From Hymenobacter convexus (GTDB lineage Bacteria; Bacteroidota; Bacteroidia; Cytophagales; Hymenobacteraceae): 64,000 nucleotides of DNA. Made by a program: the position numbers and the translations under genes. The stretch is from positions 620,001 through 684,000 of the forward strand of contig NZ_JAUQON010000002.1 in assembly GCF_030580955.1 (NCBI RefSeq). The letters are read 5' to 3'. The number at the start of each line of letters is the position of its first letter. The first letter of the stretch is position 1. The notes below the pieces were generated by a model, which saw nothing but the letters and a program-made list of their open reading frames with translations, was not told where the DNA came from and searched no databases. Positions 8,168 to 16,781 of this stretch are shown piece by piece.

Positions 8168-8202
8168 CTCACTGCTCACTGCTCACTGCTCACTGCTCAC
8201 TG
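8168..8202 (+). repeat. Heptanucleotide tandem repeat (5 x CTCACTG)
   Basis: Five perfect copies of CTCACTG fill 8168-8202, directly after the inverted repeat and ending 6 bp before the ATG of the cyclase gene. A copy-number change would alter spacing in the 5' untranslated region, not the reading frame. Confidence 0.9.
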
Positions 8203-8208
8203 AAACCC

Positions 8209-8988
8209 ATGCTCCCCACCTATCCCTACGCCGGCCGCACCTACTCCTTCGACCCCATTGTGCCTATCGACATCTCGCTGCCGCTCGCGCCCGGCCCCAG
8301 CCAGGTGAACTGCTTCTGGGCCGAGCCGGTACAGTTCGATACCATTCGGGTGGGCTCGTTTGTGGGCAGCGTGGCCCTGGGCGGCAGCACCAACTACCAG
8401 CGCATCCACATCACGCCCCACGGCAACGGCACCCACACCGAGTGCTACGGCCATATCTCGCCCGACCCGGCCATCACGCTCAACCAGTGCCTGCGTCGCT
8501 TCCTGTTCGTGGCCCGGCTGGTGAGCGTGGCCCCCGTGCCCCAGCCCAACGGCGACCTCGTGGTGATGCTGGCCGACCTGCAAGCCGCCCTGGCCACCCA
8601 GCCCGACCGCTCCATCCCCGAAGCCCTCGTCCTGCGCACGCTGCCCAACGACCCCGCCAAGCGCACCCGCCAGTATTCCGGCACCAACCCCACCTACATC
8701 GAGCCCGCGCTGGCCGAGTGGCTGGTCGAATACAACATTCAGCATTTCCTGCTCGACCTGCCCAGCGTCGACCGGGAGGAGGATGCCGGCCAGCTCCTTG
8801 CGCACCACGCCTTCTGGCAATACCCCGCGCAGCCCCGCCGCGGCGCCACCATCACCGAGCTGATTTTTGTGCCCGATGAAGTGGCCGATGGCCTCTACCT
8901 GCTCAACCTTCAGATTACCAGTTTGGAGCTGGACGCCAGCCCCAGCAAGCCCGTGCTTTATCCGCTCACTGCCTGGCCATTGGCGTGA
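8209..8988 (+). CDS. Cyclase / kynurenine formamidase-like metal-dependent hydrolase
   Basis: 259 aa. The central motif HGNGTHTECYGH matches the HxGTHxDxPxxH metal-binding signature of the cyclase family (Glu in place of the usual Asp). DISLPL near the N-terminus and FLLDLPSVDREEDAG in the second half also fit. The family includes arylformamidase of tryptophan breakdown and polyketide cyclases. No kynurenine pathway gene is adjacent, so the substrate stays open. Cytoplasmic, single gene, preceded by the inverted repeat and the heptamer tract. Confidence 0.82.
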   Translation: MLPTYPYAGRTYSFDPIVPIDISLPLAPGPSQVNCFWAEPVQFDTIRVGSFVGSVALGGSTNYQRIHITPHGNGTHTECYGHISPDPAITLNQCLRRFLFVARLVSVAPVPQPNGDLVVMLADLQAALATQPDRSIPEALVLRTLPNDPAKRTRQYSGTNPTYIEPALAEWLVEYNIQHFLLDLPSVDREEDAGQLLAHHAFWQYPAQPRRGATITELIFVPDEVADGLYLLNLQITSLELDASPSKPVLYPLTAWPLA

Positions 8989-9221
8989 GTGGCCAGGGCA
9001 CTGTAGCTGCCGAGGCCATCTGTTGTCATTTCAACTTATCCGCCTGCGGTATTCTCGGCGTGTATTTCGGCGGCTAGGCTTGGCCCATTCCTCCATTGGG
9101 CCAGAGCAGCAGATAGGTTCGCGGGTTGTTTGCGATATTGCTTACTGGCTGGAAATAAGGCTGAAAGCTATATTCAAGCTGCTTTATCTTAACTGGTTGG
9201 TGCTATTCGTTTTTGTCCACT

Positions 9222-9929
9222 ATGTTGGCTGTTCGCACGCTAAGACTTTTAACGGTAAGTATCGGGCTGCTGACTGGCCCGGTGGCCCCGGCCACCGCTC
9301 AGCCCGCTTCGGCACCCTCGGCGCCGGTGTCGCCCGCCGTGCCGCGTCTGCTCCTCAAAGCGGGCCTGCGCCTCAATCATCTCTTCTACCTGCCCGACCA
9401 GCAGAGCTGGCAGCTGGTACTGCCATCCTCGCTCGGCCTCGAGTATCGGCTCACCCCTCGCTTCGGCCTCTACAGCCAGCTGGAAGCCGACCTGTCGGCC
9501 GGGCGCGGGCCTCGCGGCCGGCGTGGCCGCGCCCAACTGCCCACCACCTCCACCGACTTTGCGCTTGGGGCACGCTACTATTTCAACCAGCCGGCCGCCG
9601 GCAGTTCAGCAACTCATCCCGAGCCCTGGGGCAATTACCTGGCACTGGAAAGCAGCGCCGAACTGGCTCAAATCGGCCGAGGCGGGCGGCGCGGCCGCAA
9701 CCTGACGGTGGGCCGCGTTACGCCGGCCCTCTTCGCCTTGTGCGGCACCCAGCACGGCGGCCCCGGCCGCCGCCTGCTCTACGACCTCAATGCCGGCCTG
9801 GGCATTGTAGCGCCGCCAGCCTACGCCAGCGACTCCAAAATGTCACCGCCCTGGAGCGTCGCCTCCCAGATAAATCTGCGGGTATACTTCGTGAACCATC
9901 CCCGGCCGCCGAAATCAGCCGGCCACTGA
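9222..9929 (+). CDS. Exported hypothetical protein, probable outer membrane barrel
   Basis: 235 aa from ATG 9222; a TTG at 9213 would add three residues. A signal peptide ends near ATAQ at residue 27. The mature part alternates hydrophobic and polar residues with a strand pattern (RLNHLFYLPD, WQLVLPSSLGLEYRL, FALGARYYFN, INLRVYFVN), suggesting a small outer-membrane barrel of the kind Bacteroidota encode in numbers. No specific family is recognised. About 230 bp upstream hold no other feature. Confidence 0.7.
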   Translation: MLAVRTLRLLTVSIGLLTGPVAPATAQPASAPSAPVSPAVPRLLLKAGLRLNHLFYLPDQQSWQLVLPSSLGLEYRLTPRFGLYSQLEADLSAGRGPRGRRGRAQLPTTSTDFALGARYYFNQPAAGSSATHPEPWGNYLALESSAELAQIGRGGRRGRNLTVGRVTPALFALCGTQHGGPGRRLLYDLNAGLGIVAPPAYASDSKMSPPWSVASQINLRVYFVNHPRPPKSAGH

Positions 9930-9943
9930 AATACCCCAACGCA

Positions 9944-9974
9944 AAAAGGGCTGCCCGGTAGGAGCAGCCCTTTT
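9944..9974. terminator. Bidirectional terminator between barrel gene and rpmA
   Basis: An 11-bp perfect stem (9944-9954 with 9964-9974) has A-runs on the left and T-runs on the right, so it can end both converging transcripts. Confidence 0.85.
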
Positions 9975-9994
9975 CTATGCTAGCGTGCAGGCAA

Positions 9995-10270
9995 CTAGGC
10001 CGGTACGGAAACGACTTCGCGGGGCAGAACCGTCACGAACGAACGGTCTTTGCGGCCTTTCTTGAACTGCACCTCGCCGTCGACGAGGGCGAACAGCGTG
10101 TGGTCCTTGCCCATGCCTACGTTCTCGCCGGCGTGGTGCTTGGTACCGCGCTGACGCACGATGATGTTGCCGGCAACGAGGGCCTGACCCCCGAAAATCT
10201 TGATGCCGAGACGTTTCGAATGTGATTCGCGGCCGTTGTTGGACGAGCCGACACCTTTCTTGTGAGCCAT
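9995..10270 (-). CDS. rpmA: 50S ribosomal protein bL27
   Basis: 91 aa, matching bL27 throughout: [20 protein letters not shown], then [37 protein letters not shown]27 sits at the 50S peptidyl-transferase centre with its N-terminal tail near the tRNA acceptor ends. The mature N-terminus begins directly with AHKKG, without the cleaved extension seen in Firmicutes. It follows rplU by about 80 bp in the usual rplU-rpmA pair. Confidence 0.97.
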   Translation of the reverse strand: MAHKKGVGSSNNGRESHSKRLGIKIFGGQALVAGNIIVRQRGTKHHAGENVGMGKDHTLFALVDGEVQFKKGRKDRSFVTVLPREVVSVPA

Positions 10271-10351
10271 GGTATTGAAGCTAAAGCTGCCGGCAAATGG
10301 CCGGAAGCGGCTGGTTTAATAGAGAATTAAATAACAAACGACGGCTAAAAA

Positions 10352-10657
10352 CTAGCCGATGCTGTTAATCATTACTTTGGTGAACGACTGGCGGTGACCG
10401 TTCATCTTCTGGTAGCCCTTGCGGCGCTTCTTCTTGAAGACGAGAACTTTATCGCCTTTTACATGGGCGATGATGGTGCCGGTTACGGCCACTTTCAGCT
10501 CAGGAGCACCGACGGTGATAGTGCCGTTGTCATCGGTCAGCAGGGCATTGCCCAGCGTTACGGTGTCGCCAACATTGCCGGCCAGTTTGTGAGCGTAAAC
10601 GAATTTGTTGGCCTCAACCTTGGTCTGCTGGCCAGCTATGTTAACAATTGCGTACAT
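10352..10657 (-). CDS. rplU: 50S ribosomal protein bL21
   Basis: 101 aa from the ATG at 10655-10657 (MYAIVNIAGQQTKVEANKF), where L21 homology begins; a longer frame to 10720 would overlap the promoter. The C-terminal KVLVFKKKRRKGYQKMNGHR is the signature 23S rRNA-binding block. It is first in the rplU-rpmA operon and has a well-formed promoter 33 bp upstream. Confidence 0.97.
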   Translation of the reverse strand: MYAIVNIAGQQTKVEANKFVYAHKLAGNVGDTVTLGNALLTDDNGTITVGAPELKVAVTGTIIAHVKGDKVLVFKKKRRKGYQKMNGHRQSFTKVMINSIG

Positions 10658-10689
10658 CAGCTTTCGCGGGTTTTTCTGAAATGGGAAGG

Positions 10690-10721
10690 CAAAAGTACGA
10701 CTTTGCTTTTGCAATTCCAAA
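10690..10721 (-). promoter_or_regulatory. Promoter of rplU-rpmA (TTTG-N20-TACTTTTG)
   Basis: On the minus strand TTTG (10718-10721) is followed after 20 bp by TACTTTTG (10690-10697), fitting the Bacteroidota -33/-7 consensus in both elements and spacing. It is the best promoter match in the window. Confidence 0.8.
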
Positions 10722-11180
10722 CCCTAAGTTCTTAATCGTCATTGGCTGTCCGGCTGCGGCGCCGAAGAAAGCCTGCTGAACATGCCCGCAAGCCTGTTGC
10801 CACCAGGTTAGCGGCAGATGAAGAAAACCGCCGGATTACGTACGTACAATAAGCAATTTTGGGGACAAGTGGGTTTATCCACACGCAAAATGTGGACAAC
10901 TCAAATAAAAGTGCCTGATTTTGAGCGTTGTTTCCGTTGGCAATGCGCGGGTGCGCCGTGGCAAATCCGAGCGTTGGGGATGAAAAAATGAGGCGGCCTT
11001 AACCAAAAAATAACGAATAAAAAAGCCAAAACCCAGGGCCATTCGCCTGGGCCGCCGGGCTATATTTGGTGTTGGAAGGCTGGCTGCTTTTCCGGCCCGT
11101 GGGCCAAACATCTGCCCGCTATCGGGGGTTAGCCTGCCACCTTCCCCGCCGAAATCCGCCATCAAAGACCCTGAGAAATT
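10722..11180. other. 459-bp intergenic region between rplU and nrdB
   Basis: No ORF here looks coding; the frame at 10875-11363 is antisense to the nrdB start and has no recognisable product. The stretch holds the rplU promoter edge, two DnaA boxes, an AT-rich patch at about 11000-11030, and presumably the nrdB promoter, for which no clear -7 element was found. Confidence 0.6.
10875..10899. promoter_or_regulatory. Inverted pair of DnaA boxes upstream of nrdB
   Basis: TTATCCACA (10875-10883) is a perfect match to the DnaA box consensus TTWTNCACA. TGTGGACAA (10891-10899) is, on the other strand, TTGTCCACA, one base from it. The boxes face each other with 7 bp between them, about 280 bp before the nrdB start. 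In E. coli DnaA binds upstream of nrdAB and links dNTP supply to replication; a similar role here is inference. Confidence 0.65.
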
Positions 11181-12140
11181 ATGGAGCCGCTCCTTGCCGA
11201 AAACCCCAACCGCTTCGTGCTTTTCCCCATCCAGAACGATGAGGTGTGGCAGTACTACAAGAAGTCGCAGGCCTCGTTCTGGACGGCCGAGGAAATCGAC
11301 CTGAGCCAGGACCAGAAGGACTGGAACGGCCTGAACGACAACGAGCGCCACTTTATCAAGCACGTGCTGGCCTTCTTCGCGGCTTCCGATGGCATTGTGA
11401 ACGAGAACCTAGCCGTGAACTTCATGCAGGAAGTGCAGATGCCCGAGGCGCGCTGCTTCTACGGCTTCCAGATTATGATGGAAAACATTCACAGCGAGAC
11501 CTATTCGCTGCTGATTGATACTTACATCAAGGACCCCAAAGAGAAGGATTACCTCTTCAATGCTCTCGAAACGGTGCCCGCCGTGCAGAAGAAAGGCGAG
11601 TGGGCCCTGAAGTGGATTAACTCCGAGAATTTCGCCGAGCGCCTCATTGCCTTCGCGGCGGTGGAGGGCATCTTCTTCTCGGGTTCGTTCTGCTCCATTT
11701 TCTGGCTGAAGAAGCGCGGCCTGATGCCGGGCCTGACCTTCTCCAATGAATTGATTTCGAGGGATGAGGGCCTGCATTGCGACTTCGCTTGCCTGCTCTA
11801 CAGCTATCTGCAGAACAAACTCGACCCGGCGCGGGTGCAAAGCATCATCCGCGACGCGGTGACGATTGAGCAGGAGTTCGTGACCGACGCGCTGCCGGTG
11901 AGTCTCATTGGCATGAACGCCAAGACGATGTCGCAGTACATCGAGTTTGTGGCCGACCGCCTGCTGGTGGCCCTGGGCTGCGGCAAGATTTACAACGCCA
12001 CCAACCCCTTCGACTTCATGGAGATGATTTCGGTGCAGGGCAAAACCAACTTCTTCGAGAAGCGCGTGGCCGAGTACCAGAAAGCCGGCGTGATGAGCGA
12101 ACGGAACGACAACGTATTCTCGCTCGACGAGGATTTTTAG
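11181..12140 (+). CDS. nrdB: Class I ribonucleotide reductase, beta (radical) subunit
   Basis: 319 aa. Carries the di-iron carboxylate motifs: [12 protein letters not shown] (Asp40), MENIHSETY with Glu101, His104 and the ExxHxxxY-spaced Tyr108 expected to hold the radical, then [10 protein letters not shown] and [14 protein letters not shown] with later metal ligands. The C-terminal tail ends [10 protein letters not shown], the flexible peptide that docks to the alpha subunit. With NrdA it makes deoxyribonucleotides aerobically. A strong terminator follows, so nrdB is not co-transcribed with nrdA, which begins 2.1 kb downstream. Confidence 0.95.
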   Translation: MEPLLAENPNRFVLFPIQNDEVWQYYKKSQASFWTAEEIDLSQDQKDWNGLNDNERHFIKHVLAFFAASDGIVNENLAVNFMQEVQMPEARCFYGFQIMMENIHSETYSLLIDTYIKDPKEKDYLFNALETVPAVQKKGEWALKWINSENFAERLIAFAAVEGIFFSGSFCSIFWLKKRGLMPGLTFSNELISRDEGLHCDFACLLYSYLQNKLDPARVQSIIRDAVTIEQEFVTDALPVSLIGMNAKTMSQYIEFVADRLLVALGCGKIYNATNPFDFMEMISVQGKTNFFEKRVAEYQKAGVMSERNDNVFSLDEDF

Positions 12141-12161
12141 GATACTTGATTGATTTTTGAC

Positions 12162-12207
12162 AAAGGCCTGTCCTGCTGATTGTTGTTCAGCAGGACAGGC
12201 CTTTTTT
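12162..12207 (+). terminator. nrdB terminator
   Basis: An 18-bp perfect stem (12162-12179 with 12187-12204), 7-nt loop, and T-run. It lies 22 bp after the nrdB stop and should end transcription there. Confidence 0.93.
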
Positions 12208-12307
12208 ATGGCCGGCGGCGCCGGAACGAAAAAAAGAAAAACGGGAGGCAACCACGAAATCAATTGTTTCGAGTTGTAATACAGCGGGCCTCTGGCCCGC
12301 CGCCTTT

Positions 12308-12315
12308 TATATTTG
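12308..12315 (+). promoter_or_regulatory. -7 promoter element (TATATTTG) for the YceI gene
   Basis: Exact TAnnTTTG match 25 bp before the ATG at 12340. No convincing -33 TTTG at the usual distance. Confidence 0.45.
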
Positions 12316-12339
12316 CTGTCTTCCGATAATCAGTCCTTT

Positions 12340-12963
12340 ATGAAATACCGTTTACTCGTTCTCTTTGCTTTTCTAATTGCCGCGCCCTTGGCGCAGGCCC
12401 AAACCCCAGCGGCCCCCGCTGCCACTACTCCCGCCGCATCCAAGCTGCCGCGCTACACCACGGCTACCGGCCTTATCACCTTCTTTTCGACGGCCCCGCT
12501 GGAGGATATTGAAGCACTGAATTCCAAGGTGGCGGCCGTGTTTGAGTTGGCCACTGGCCAGTTGGCTTTCTCTATGCTGATGCGCGATTTTCAGTTCAAG
12601 AACACGCTGATGCAGGAGCACTTCAACGAGAACTACGCCGAGAGCGAGAAGTACCCGCGGGCGCGCTTCACCGGCACGCTGGTGACCATGCCCGACGAGG
12701 CCACGCTGCGCAGCGGCCCGCAGCCGGTGTACGTGCAGGGCGTGCTCACCATTCACGGGGTGAAGCGCAAAGTGCGGGTGCCCGGCACCCTGCACTTGCG
12801 CGACAACGACCTCGTTGTGACCTCCAAGTTTGCCGTGGCACCGGCCGATTACAAGATTAAAATCCCGGCGCTGGTGCGGAACAACATCGCCAAGAGCATC
12901 GACGTGAGCGTAATAATGACCTGCCAGCCCACGACGACGGCCACCGCCAGCATTGCCAAGTAG
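12340..12963 (+). CDS. YceI family exported protein
   Basis: 207 aa from ATG 12340; a 9-codon upstream extension has no signal-like start. The signal peptide (MKYRLLVLFAFLIAAPLAQA) is followed by a Pro/Ala linker and a YceI lipocalin-like domain: GLITFFSTAPLEDIEALNSK, FSMLMRDFQFKNTLMQEHF, YPRARFTGTLV, GVLTIHGVKRKVRVPG. YceI proteins bind polyisoprenoids or other amphiphiles in the periplasm. It sits between nrdB and nrdA with its own promoter element and terminator. Confidence 0.88.
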   Translation: MKYRLLVLFAFLIAAPLAQAQTPAAPAATTPAASKLPRYTTATGLITFFSTAPLEDIEALNSKVAAVFELATGQLAFSMLMRDFQFKNTLMQEHFNENYAESEKYPRARFTGTLVTMPDEATLRSGPQPVYVQGVLTIHGVKRKVRVPGTLHLRDNDLVVTSKFAVAPADYKIKIPALVRNNIAKSIDVSVIMTCQPTTTATASIAK

Positions 12964-12983
12964 CTTCGGGTGTCTGCGAAAGC

Positions 12984-13020
12984 AAAAGCCCGCTCTGCAC
13001 CAGCAGCGGCGGGCTTTTTT
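12984..13020 (+). terminator. Terminator after the YceI gene
   Basis: Ten-base-pair stem (12984-12993 with 13009-13018) followed by T-run. Confidence 0.8.
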
Positions 13021-13064
13021 GTGTGCCAAGCAAGAAAGGCCCAACTTCCGCCGTTGCGAGAGCT

Positions 13065-13982
13065 ATGACAAGATTTCGACGCTTCTTAGAGTGGCTTCGG
13101 CCGCTCATGCCGTATCTGAATTTTATACTGGCGGGAGCGGCTTACTGGGCCAATGAATACTGGTTTCAGGGTTTTTGCCAGCCGGTGGAGTGGGCGGCTT
13201 GGGTGCTGGCCGTGAGTACAGGGGCGTTTTTGCTGTGGCCATTTGCGAAACGTGTGCCGGGACTGAACTACCTGCTGCTCTTTCTGATGGGCGTGCATTT
13301 CACGGTGTGCGTGTACTGCGCGCTGTTCATCAATCCATTGCAGCTGTTAAGCATTTTGCTGATGGCTTTTCTAGTGTTTCCCTTGCTGCTATGGGTGCCG
13401 GTGGTGTTTGCGGTGCAGGCTTTGAACCGGGTACATAGGAGTGCACTGCCGGGGGCTAGGGTAGTTTTTGGCCTGGGGGTGCTTGCACTGTTGCCCGTGC
13501 AGCTTTGGGCAGAGCTTCGGTACCGGGAAGTGGAAACAGCCGTGGCACGGTTGCCCTGGCAGCAGCGGCATCAGGTGGCGTCATTGGTGGGGGTGGTTCC
13601 CCGGAACTACATGGCCGAGCGACTGGCTGGCGCCCTTTTCAAGTATCATAATTCCCCCGAATTTGTGTTCGATGGCTGGCGTCCGCCCCTGCACGACCCC
13701 TTGGTGAATATATGTTTATGGAGCCGAAGTGGCGGTGGCAATCCGCTGCTTATTGATAGTGCTGCATGGCGAACGCCCCAGACTTCGGCCGACACCCAGG
13801 CAGCTTTCTACCACCAGCTTTTCCCGGACCTGCCCATCAAAGCCGACTGTACCTGCAACCACACGCACGATGGCGAAAGCTACCTGGAATGGCAACCCTG
13901 GCTGAACAGCCGCGCGGCGGACGCCCGGCTTCGACTGAAGCGCCAAGAATTGCTAAAACAGAATAACCCTTTGGGCTTATAA
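13065..13982 (+). CDS. Membrane protein of unknown function
   Basis: 305 aa from ATG 13065; a GTG at 13023 would start inside the preceding terminator. Four to five hydrophobic segments fall in residues about 15-150 (YLNFILAGAAYW, WAAWVLAVSTGAFLLW, YLLLFLMGVHFTVCVYCALF, LLSILLMAFLVFPLLLWVPV). A soluble C-terminal domain has a Cys-His cluster, DCTCNHTHDG, that could bind a metal. No family is recognised. Base composition is a little less GC-rich than its neighbours. The gene ends 250 bp before nrdA. Confidence 0.75.
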   Translation: MTRFRRFLEWLRPLMPYLNFILAGAAYWANEYWFQGFCQPVEWAAWVLAVSTGAFLLWPFAKRVPGLNYLLLFLMGVHFTVCVYCALFINPLQLLSILLMAFLVFPLLLWVPVVFAVQALNRVHRSALPGARVVFGLGVLALLPVQLWAELRYREVETAVARLPWQQRHQVASLVGVVPRNYMAERLAGALFKYHNSPEFVFDGWRPPLHDPLVNICLWSRSGGGNPLLIDSAAWRTPQTSADTQAAFYHQLFPDLPIKADCTCNHTHDGESYLEWQPWLNSRAADARLRLKRQELLKQNNPLGL

Positions 13983-14038
13983 ACCGTAGTGCGCGGCTCC
14001 TTTTCGAAAAGTGGCCGGGCGACCTGTTTCAGGTCCTT

Positions 14039-14047
14039 TGTGGAAAA
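14039..14047 (-). promoter_or_regulatory. DnaA-box-like site upstream of nrdA
   Basis: TGTGGAAAA reads TTTTCCACA on the minus strand and matches TTWTNCACA exactly if the third base is allowed as T. It lies 186 bp before nrdA. A lone 9-mer of this kind is weak evidence; it is noted because a box pair precedes nrdB. Confidence 0.3.
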
Positions 14048-14232
14048 CTTCAGGAACTTTTTCTTGCCCTTGGAAAACAGATGAGGTAATTTCCGGGATT
14101 AAATATTCTGCAGGCTGGCCAATGCCTCCGCATTCGCTACCGCCTTCTAGAACTGCCTGAACAAGTTGCGACTGGACCTTTCCAAACCGGCCGCTTTTTA
14201 TACGAAAAAACCCACAACCAAACACCACTGGT

Positions 14233-16614
14233 ATGCTAGTAATTAAACGCGACGGTCGCCGCGAATCCGTGAAGTTTGACAAAGTCACGGCCCGTATCGA
14301 GAAGCTTTGCTACGGCTTGAATCAGGATTTCATCTCGCCGATTGAGGTGGCCAAGAAGGTGATTGACGGCATCTACGATGGCGTGAGCACCATTGAGCTG
14401 GACAACCTGGCCGCCGAAACGGCCGCCTCGCTCACCACCCGCCACCCCGATTACGCCATTCTGGCGGCCCGCATTGCGGTGAGCAACCTGCACAAAGTGA
14501 CTTCTAAGTCCTTTAGCAGCACTATGAAGCGGCTGTACACTTATGAAGACCCCAAGAATGGCGATAACGCTTCGCTGATTGCCACCGACGTGTGGGAGGT
14601 GATTCATAAGAATGCCCACACCCTGGACTCGGCCATTATTTATGACCGCGACTACAACTACGACTTCTTCGGCTTCAAGACCTTGGAGCGCTCGTACTTG
14701 CTGCGCCTGGAGGGCAAGGTGGTGGAGCGGCCCCAGCACATGCTGATGCGCGTGTCGGTGGGCATCCACAAGGATGACATTGACTCGGTTATCAAGACCT
14801 ACAATCTGCTGTCGGAGCGGTGGTTTACGCACGCTACGCCGACGTTGTTCAACGCGGGCACGCCGAAGCCGCAGATGTCGAGCTGCTTCCTGCTGACGAT
14901 GAAGGACGACTCCATTGACGGCATTTACGACACGCTGAAGAACTGCGCGCTGATTTCGCAGTCGGCGGGCGGCATTGGGCTGTCGGTGAGCAATGTGCGG
15001 GCCACGGGCTCCTACATCAAGGGCACCAACGGCAACTCGAACGGGCTGGTGCCCATGCTGAAGGTGTTCAACGACACGGCCCGCTACGTGGACCAGGGCG
15101 GCGGCAAGCGCAAGGGCGCGTTCGCCATTTACCTGGAGCCCTGGCACGCCGACATTTTCGAGTTCCTGGACCTGAAGAAGAACCACGGCAAGGAGGAAAT
15201 GCGCGCCCGCGACCTGTTTTACGCGCTGTGGACGCCTGATTTGTTCATGAAGCGCGTGGAGGAAAACGGCGACTGGACGCTGATGTGCCCCCACGAGTGC
15301 CCCGGCCTGGACACCACCTGGGGCCCCGAGTTCGAGAAGCTGTACGCCAAGTACGAGCGCGAAGGCCGCGGCCGCCGCACCATCAAGGCGCAGGAGCTGT
15401 GGTTTGCCATTCTGGAAAGCCAGACGGAGACGGGCACGCCCTACATGCTGTTTAAGGACGCGGCCAACGGCAAATCGAACCAGCAAAACCTGGGCACGAT
15501 TAAGAGCTCGAACCTGTGCACCGAGATTATTGAGTACACCGACGCCGACGAAATTGCCGTGTGCAACCTGGCTTCGCTGGCGCTGCCCCGCTACCTGGTG
15601 ACCGACGCGCAGGGCAACACCACCTTCGACCACCAGAAGCTGTACGAGGTGACCTACCAGGCCACCCTGAACCTGAACAAGGTGATTGACGTGAACTACT
15701 ACCCGGTGCCCGAAACGCAGAAGTCGAACTTCCGCCACCGGCCCATCGGGCTGGGCGTGCAGGGCCTGGCCGATACGTTCATTGCCCTGCGCATGCCCTT
15801 CGAGAGCGACGAAGCCTCGGGCCTGAACAAGGACATCTTCGAAACCATCTACTTCGCGGCCATGACGGCTTCGAAGGACCTCGCCATCAAGGACGGGCAC
15901 TACGAAACCTTCCCCGGCTCGCCCTTGAGCGAGGGCAAGTTCCAGTTCGACCTGTGGGGCGTGACGCCCGACTCGGGCCGCTGGGACTGGGACAGCCTGC
16001 GCGCCGAGGTGGTGAAGCACGGGGCCCGCAACTCGCTGCTGGTGGCGCCCATGCCCACGGCCAGCACCGCCCAGATTCTGGGCAACAACGAGTCGTTTGA
16101 GCCCTACACGAGCAACATTTACGTGCGCCGCGTGCTCAGCGGCGAGTTTATGGTGGTGAACAAGCACCTGCTGAAAGACCTGGTGGCCCTGGGCCTCTGG
16201 AACGACGCGATGAAGCAGGAAATCATCGCGGCCAACGGCTCGGTGCAGGGCATTGCCCGCATTCCGCAGCACATCAAGGACCTGTACAAGACGGTGTGGG
16301 AGATTTCGCAGCGCCGCATCATCGACCAGGCCGCCGACCGCGGGGCCTACATCTGCCAGAGCCAGAGCCTGAACCTGCACGTGCAAAACGTGAACTTCGG
16401 CAAGCTCACCAGCATGCACTTCCACGCCTGGAAGCGCGGCCTGAAAACGGGCATGTACTACCTGCGCACCAAAGCCGCCGCCGACGCCATCAAATTCACG
16501 GTGGAAAAGCAAGCCGCCGAAACCCTGGAGCCCCTGGCCCTGGTGGAGCAAAACCAGTCCGACATGGCCTGCTCCCTGGATAACCCGGACGCCTGCGAGG
16601 CCTGCGGGTCGTAA
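14233..16614 (+). CDS. nrdA: Class I ribonucleotide reductase, alpha (catalytic) subunit
   Basis: 793 aa. An N-terminal ATP-cone (about residues 1-90, [17 protein letters not shown]) gives dATP/ATP activity control. The catalytic barrel includes [20 protein letters not shown] with the first redox Cys (SSCFLL), SAGGIGL, the NLCTEI and CNLASLALP region with the thiyl-radical and second redox Cys, and [20 protein letters not shown]. The C-terminal DACEACGS is the swinging dithiol that is re-reduced by thioredoxin or glutaredoxin. NDPs are reduced in the cytoplasm with NrdB. It has its own terminator and stands 2.1 kb from nrdB. Confidence 0.96.
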   Translation: MLVIKRDGRRESVKFDKVTARIEKLCYGLNQDFISPIEVAKKVIDGIYDGVSTIELDNLAAETAASLTTRHPDYAILAARIAVSNLHKVTSKSFSSTMKRLYTYEDPKNGDNASLIATDVWEVIHKNAHTLDSAIIYDRDYNYDFFGFKTLERSYLLRLEGKVVERPQHMLMRVSVGIHKDDIDSVIKTYNLLSERWFTHATPTLFNAGTPKPQMSSCFLLTMKDDSIDGIYDTLKNCALISQSAGGIGLSVSNVRATGSYIKGTNGNSNGLVPMLKVFNDTARYVDQGGGKRKGAFAIYLEPWHADIFEFLDLKKNHGKEEMRARDLFYALWTPDLFMKRVEENGDWTLMCPHECPGLDTTWGPEFEKLYAKYEREGRGRRTIKAQELWFAILESQTETGTPYMLFKDAANGKSNQQNLGTIKSSNLCTEIIEYTDADEIAVCNLASLALPRYLVTDAQGNTTFDHQKLYEVTYQATLNLNKVIDVNYYPVPETQKSNFRHRPIGLGVQGLADTFIALRMPFESDEASGLNKDIFETIYFAAMTASKDLAIKDGHYETFPGSPLSEGKFQFDLWGVTPDSGRWDWDSLRAEVVKHGARNSLLVAPMPTASTAQILGNNESFEPYTSNIYVRRVLSGEFMVVNKHLLKDLVALGLWNDAMKQEIIAANGSVQGIARIPQHIKDLYKTVWEISQRRIIDQAADRGAYICQSQSLNLHVQNVNFGKLTSMHFHAWKRGLKTGMYYLRTKAAADAIKFTVEKQAAETLEPLALVEQNQSDMACSLDNPDACEACGS

Positions 16615-16636
16615 AACGGTGGTTACATAGCCAAAC

Positions 16637-16668
16637 AAAGAAGGCTCCCTCTAGGGAGCCTTCTTTTA
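16637..16668 (+). terminator. nrdA terminator
   Basis: A 14-bp perfect stem (16637-16650 with 16653-16666) closes on a 2-nt gap, so the top pairs probably open into the loop; it ends in a short T-run. It separates nrdA from the AT-rich gene. Confidence 0.88.
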
Positions 16669-16781
16669 TATTTAAGGAAGCGGACGACAAACTCTGTGGC
16701 TTACGTCAACATTGAGTTTGAGCCGCTATCCTTTTTTGTTTTCTGAAATTCGGAACGCAAAGATAGCACATAAAGTTTCAA

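Noticed and set aside
10875..11363. 162-codon minus-strand frame between rplU and nrdB
   Set aside because: It overlaps the nrdB coding start antisense and the DnaA boxes, and its product shows no domain or signal.
14236..16638. 800-codon antisense frame to nrdA and other long antisense frames (for example 37476-39329, 44348-46243, 26217-27962)
   Set aside because: These are shadows caused by high GC at codon third positions; their translations are His/Gly/Val-rich without recognisable families, while the opposite strand carries well-known proteins.
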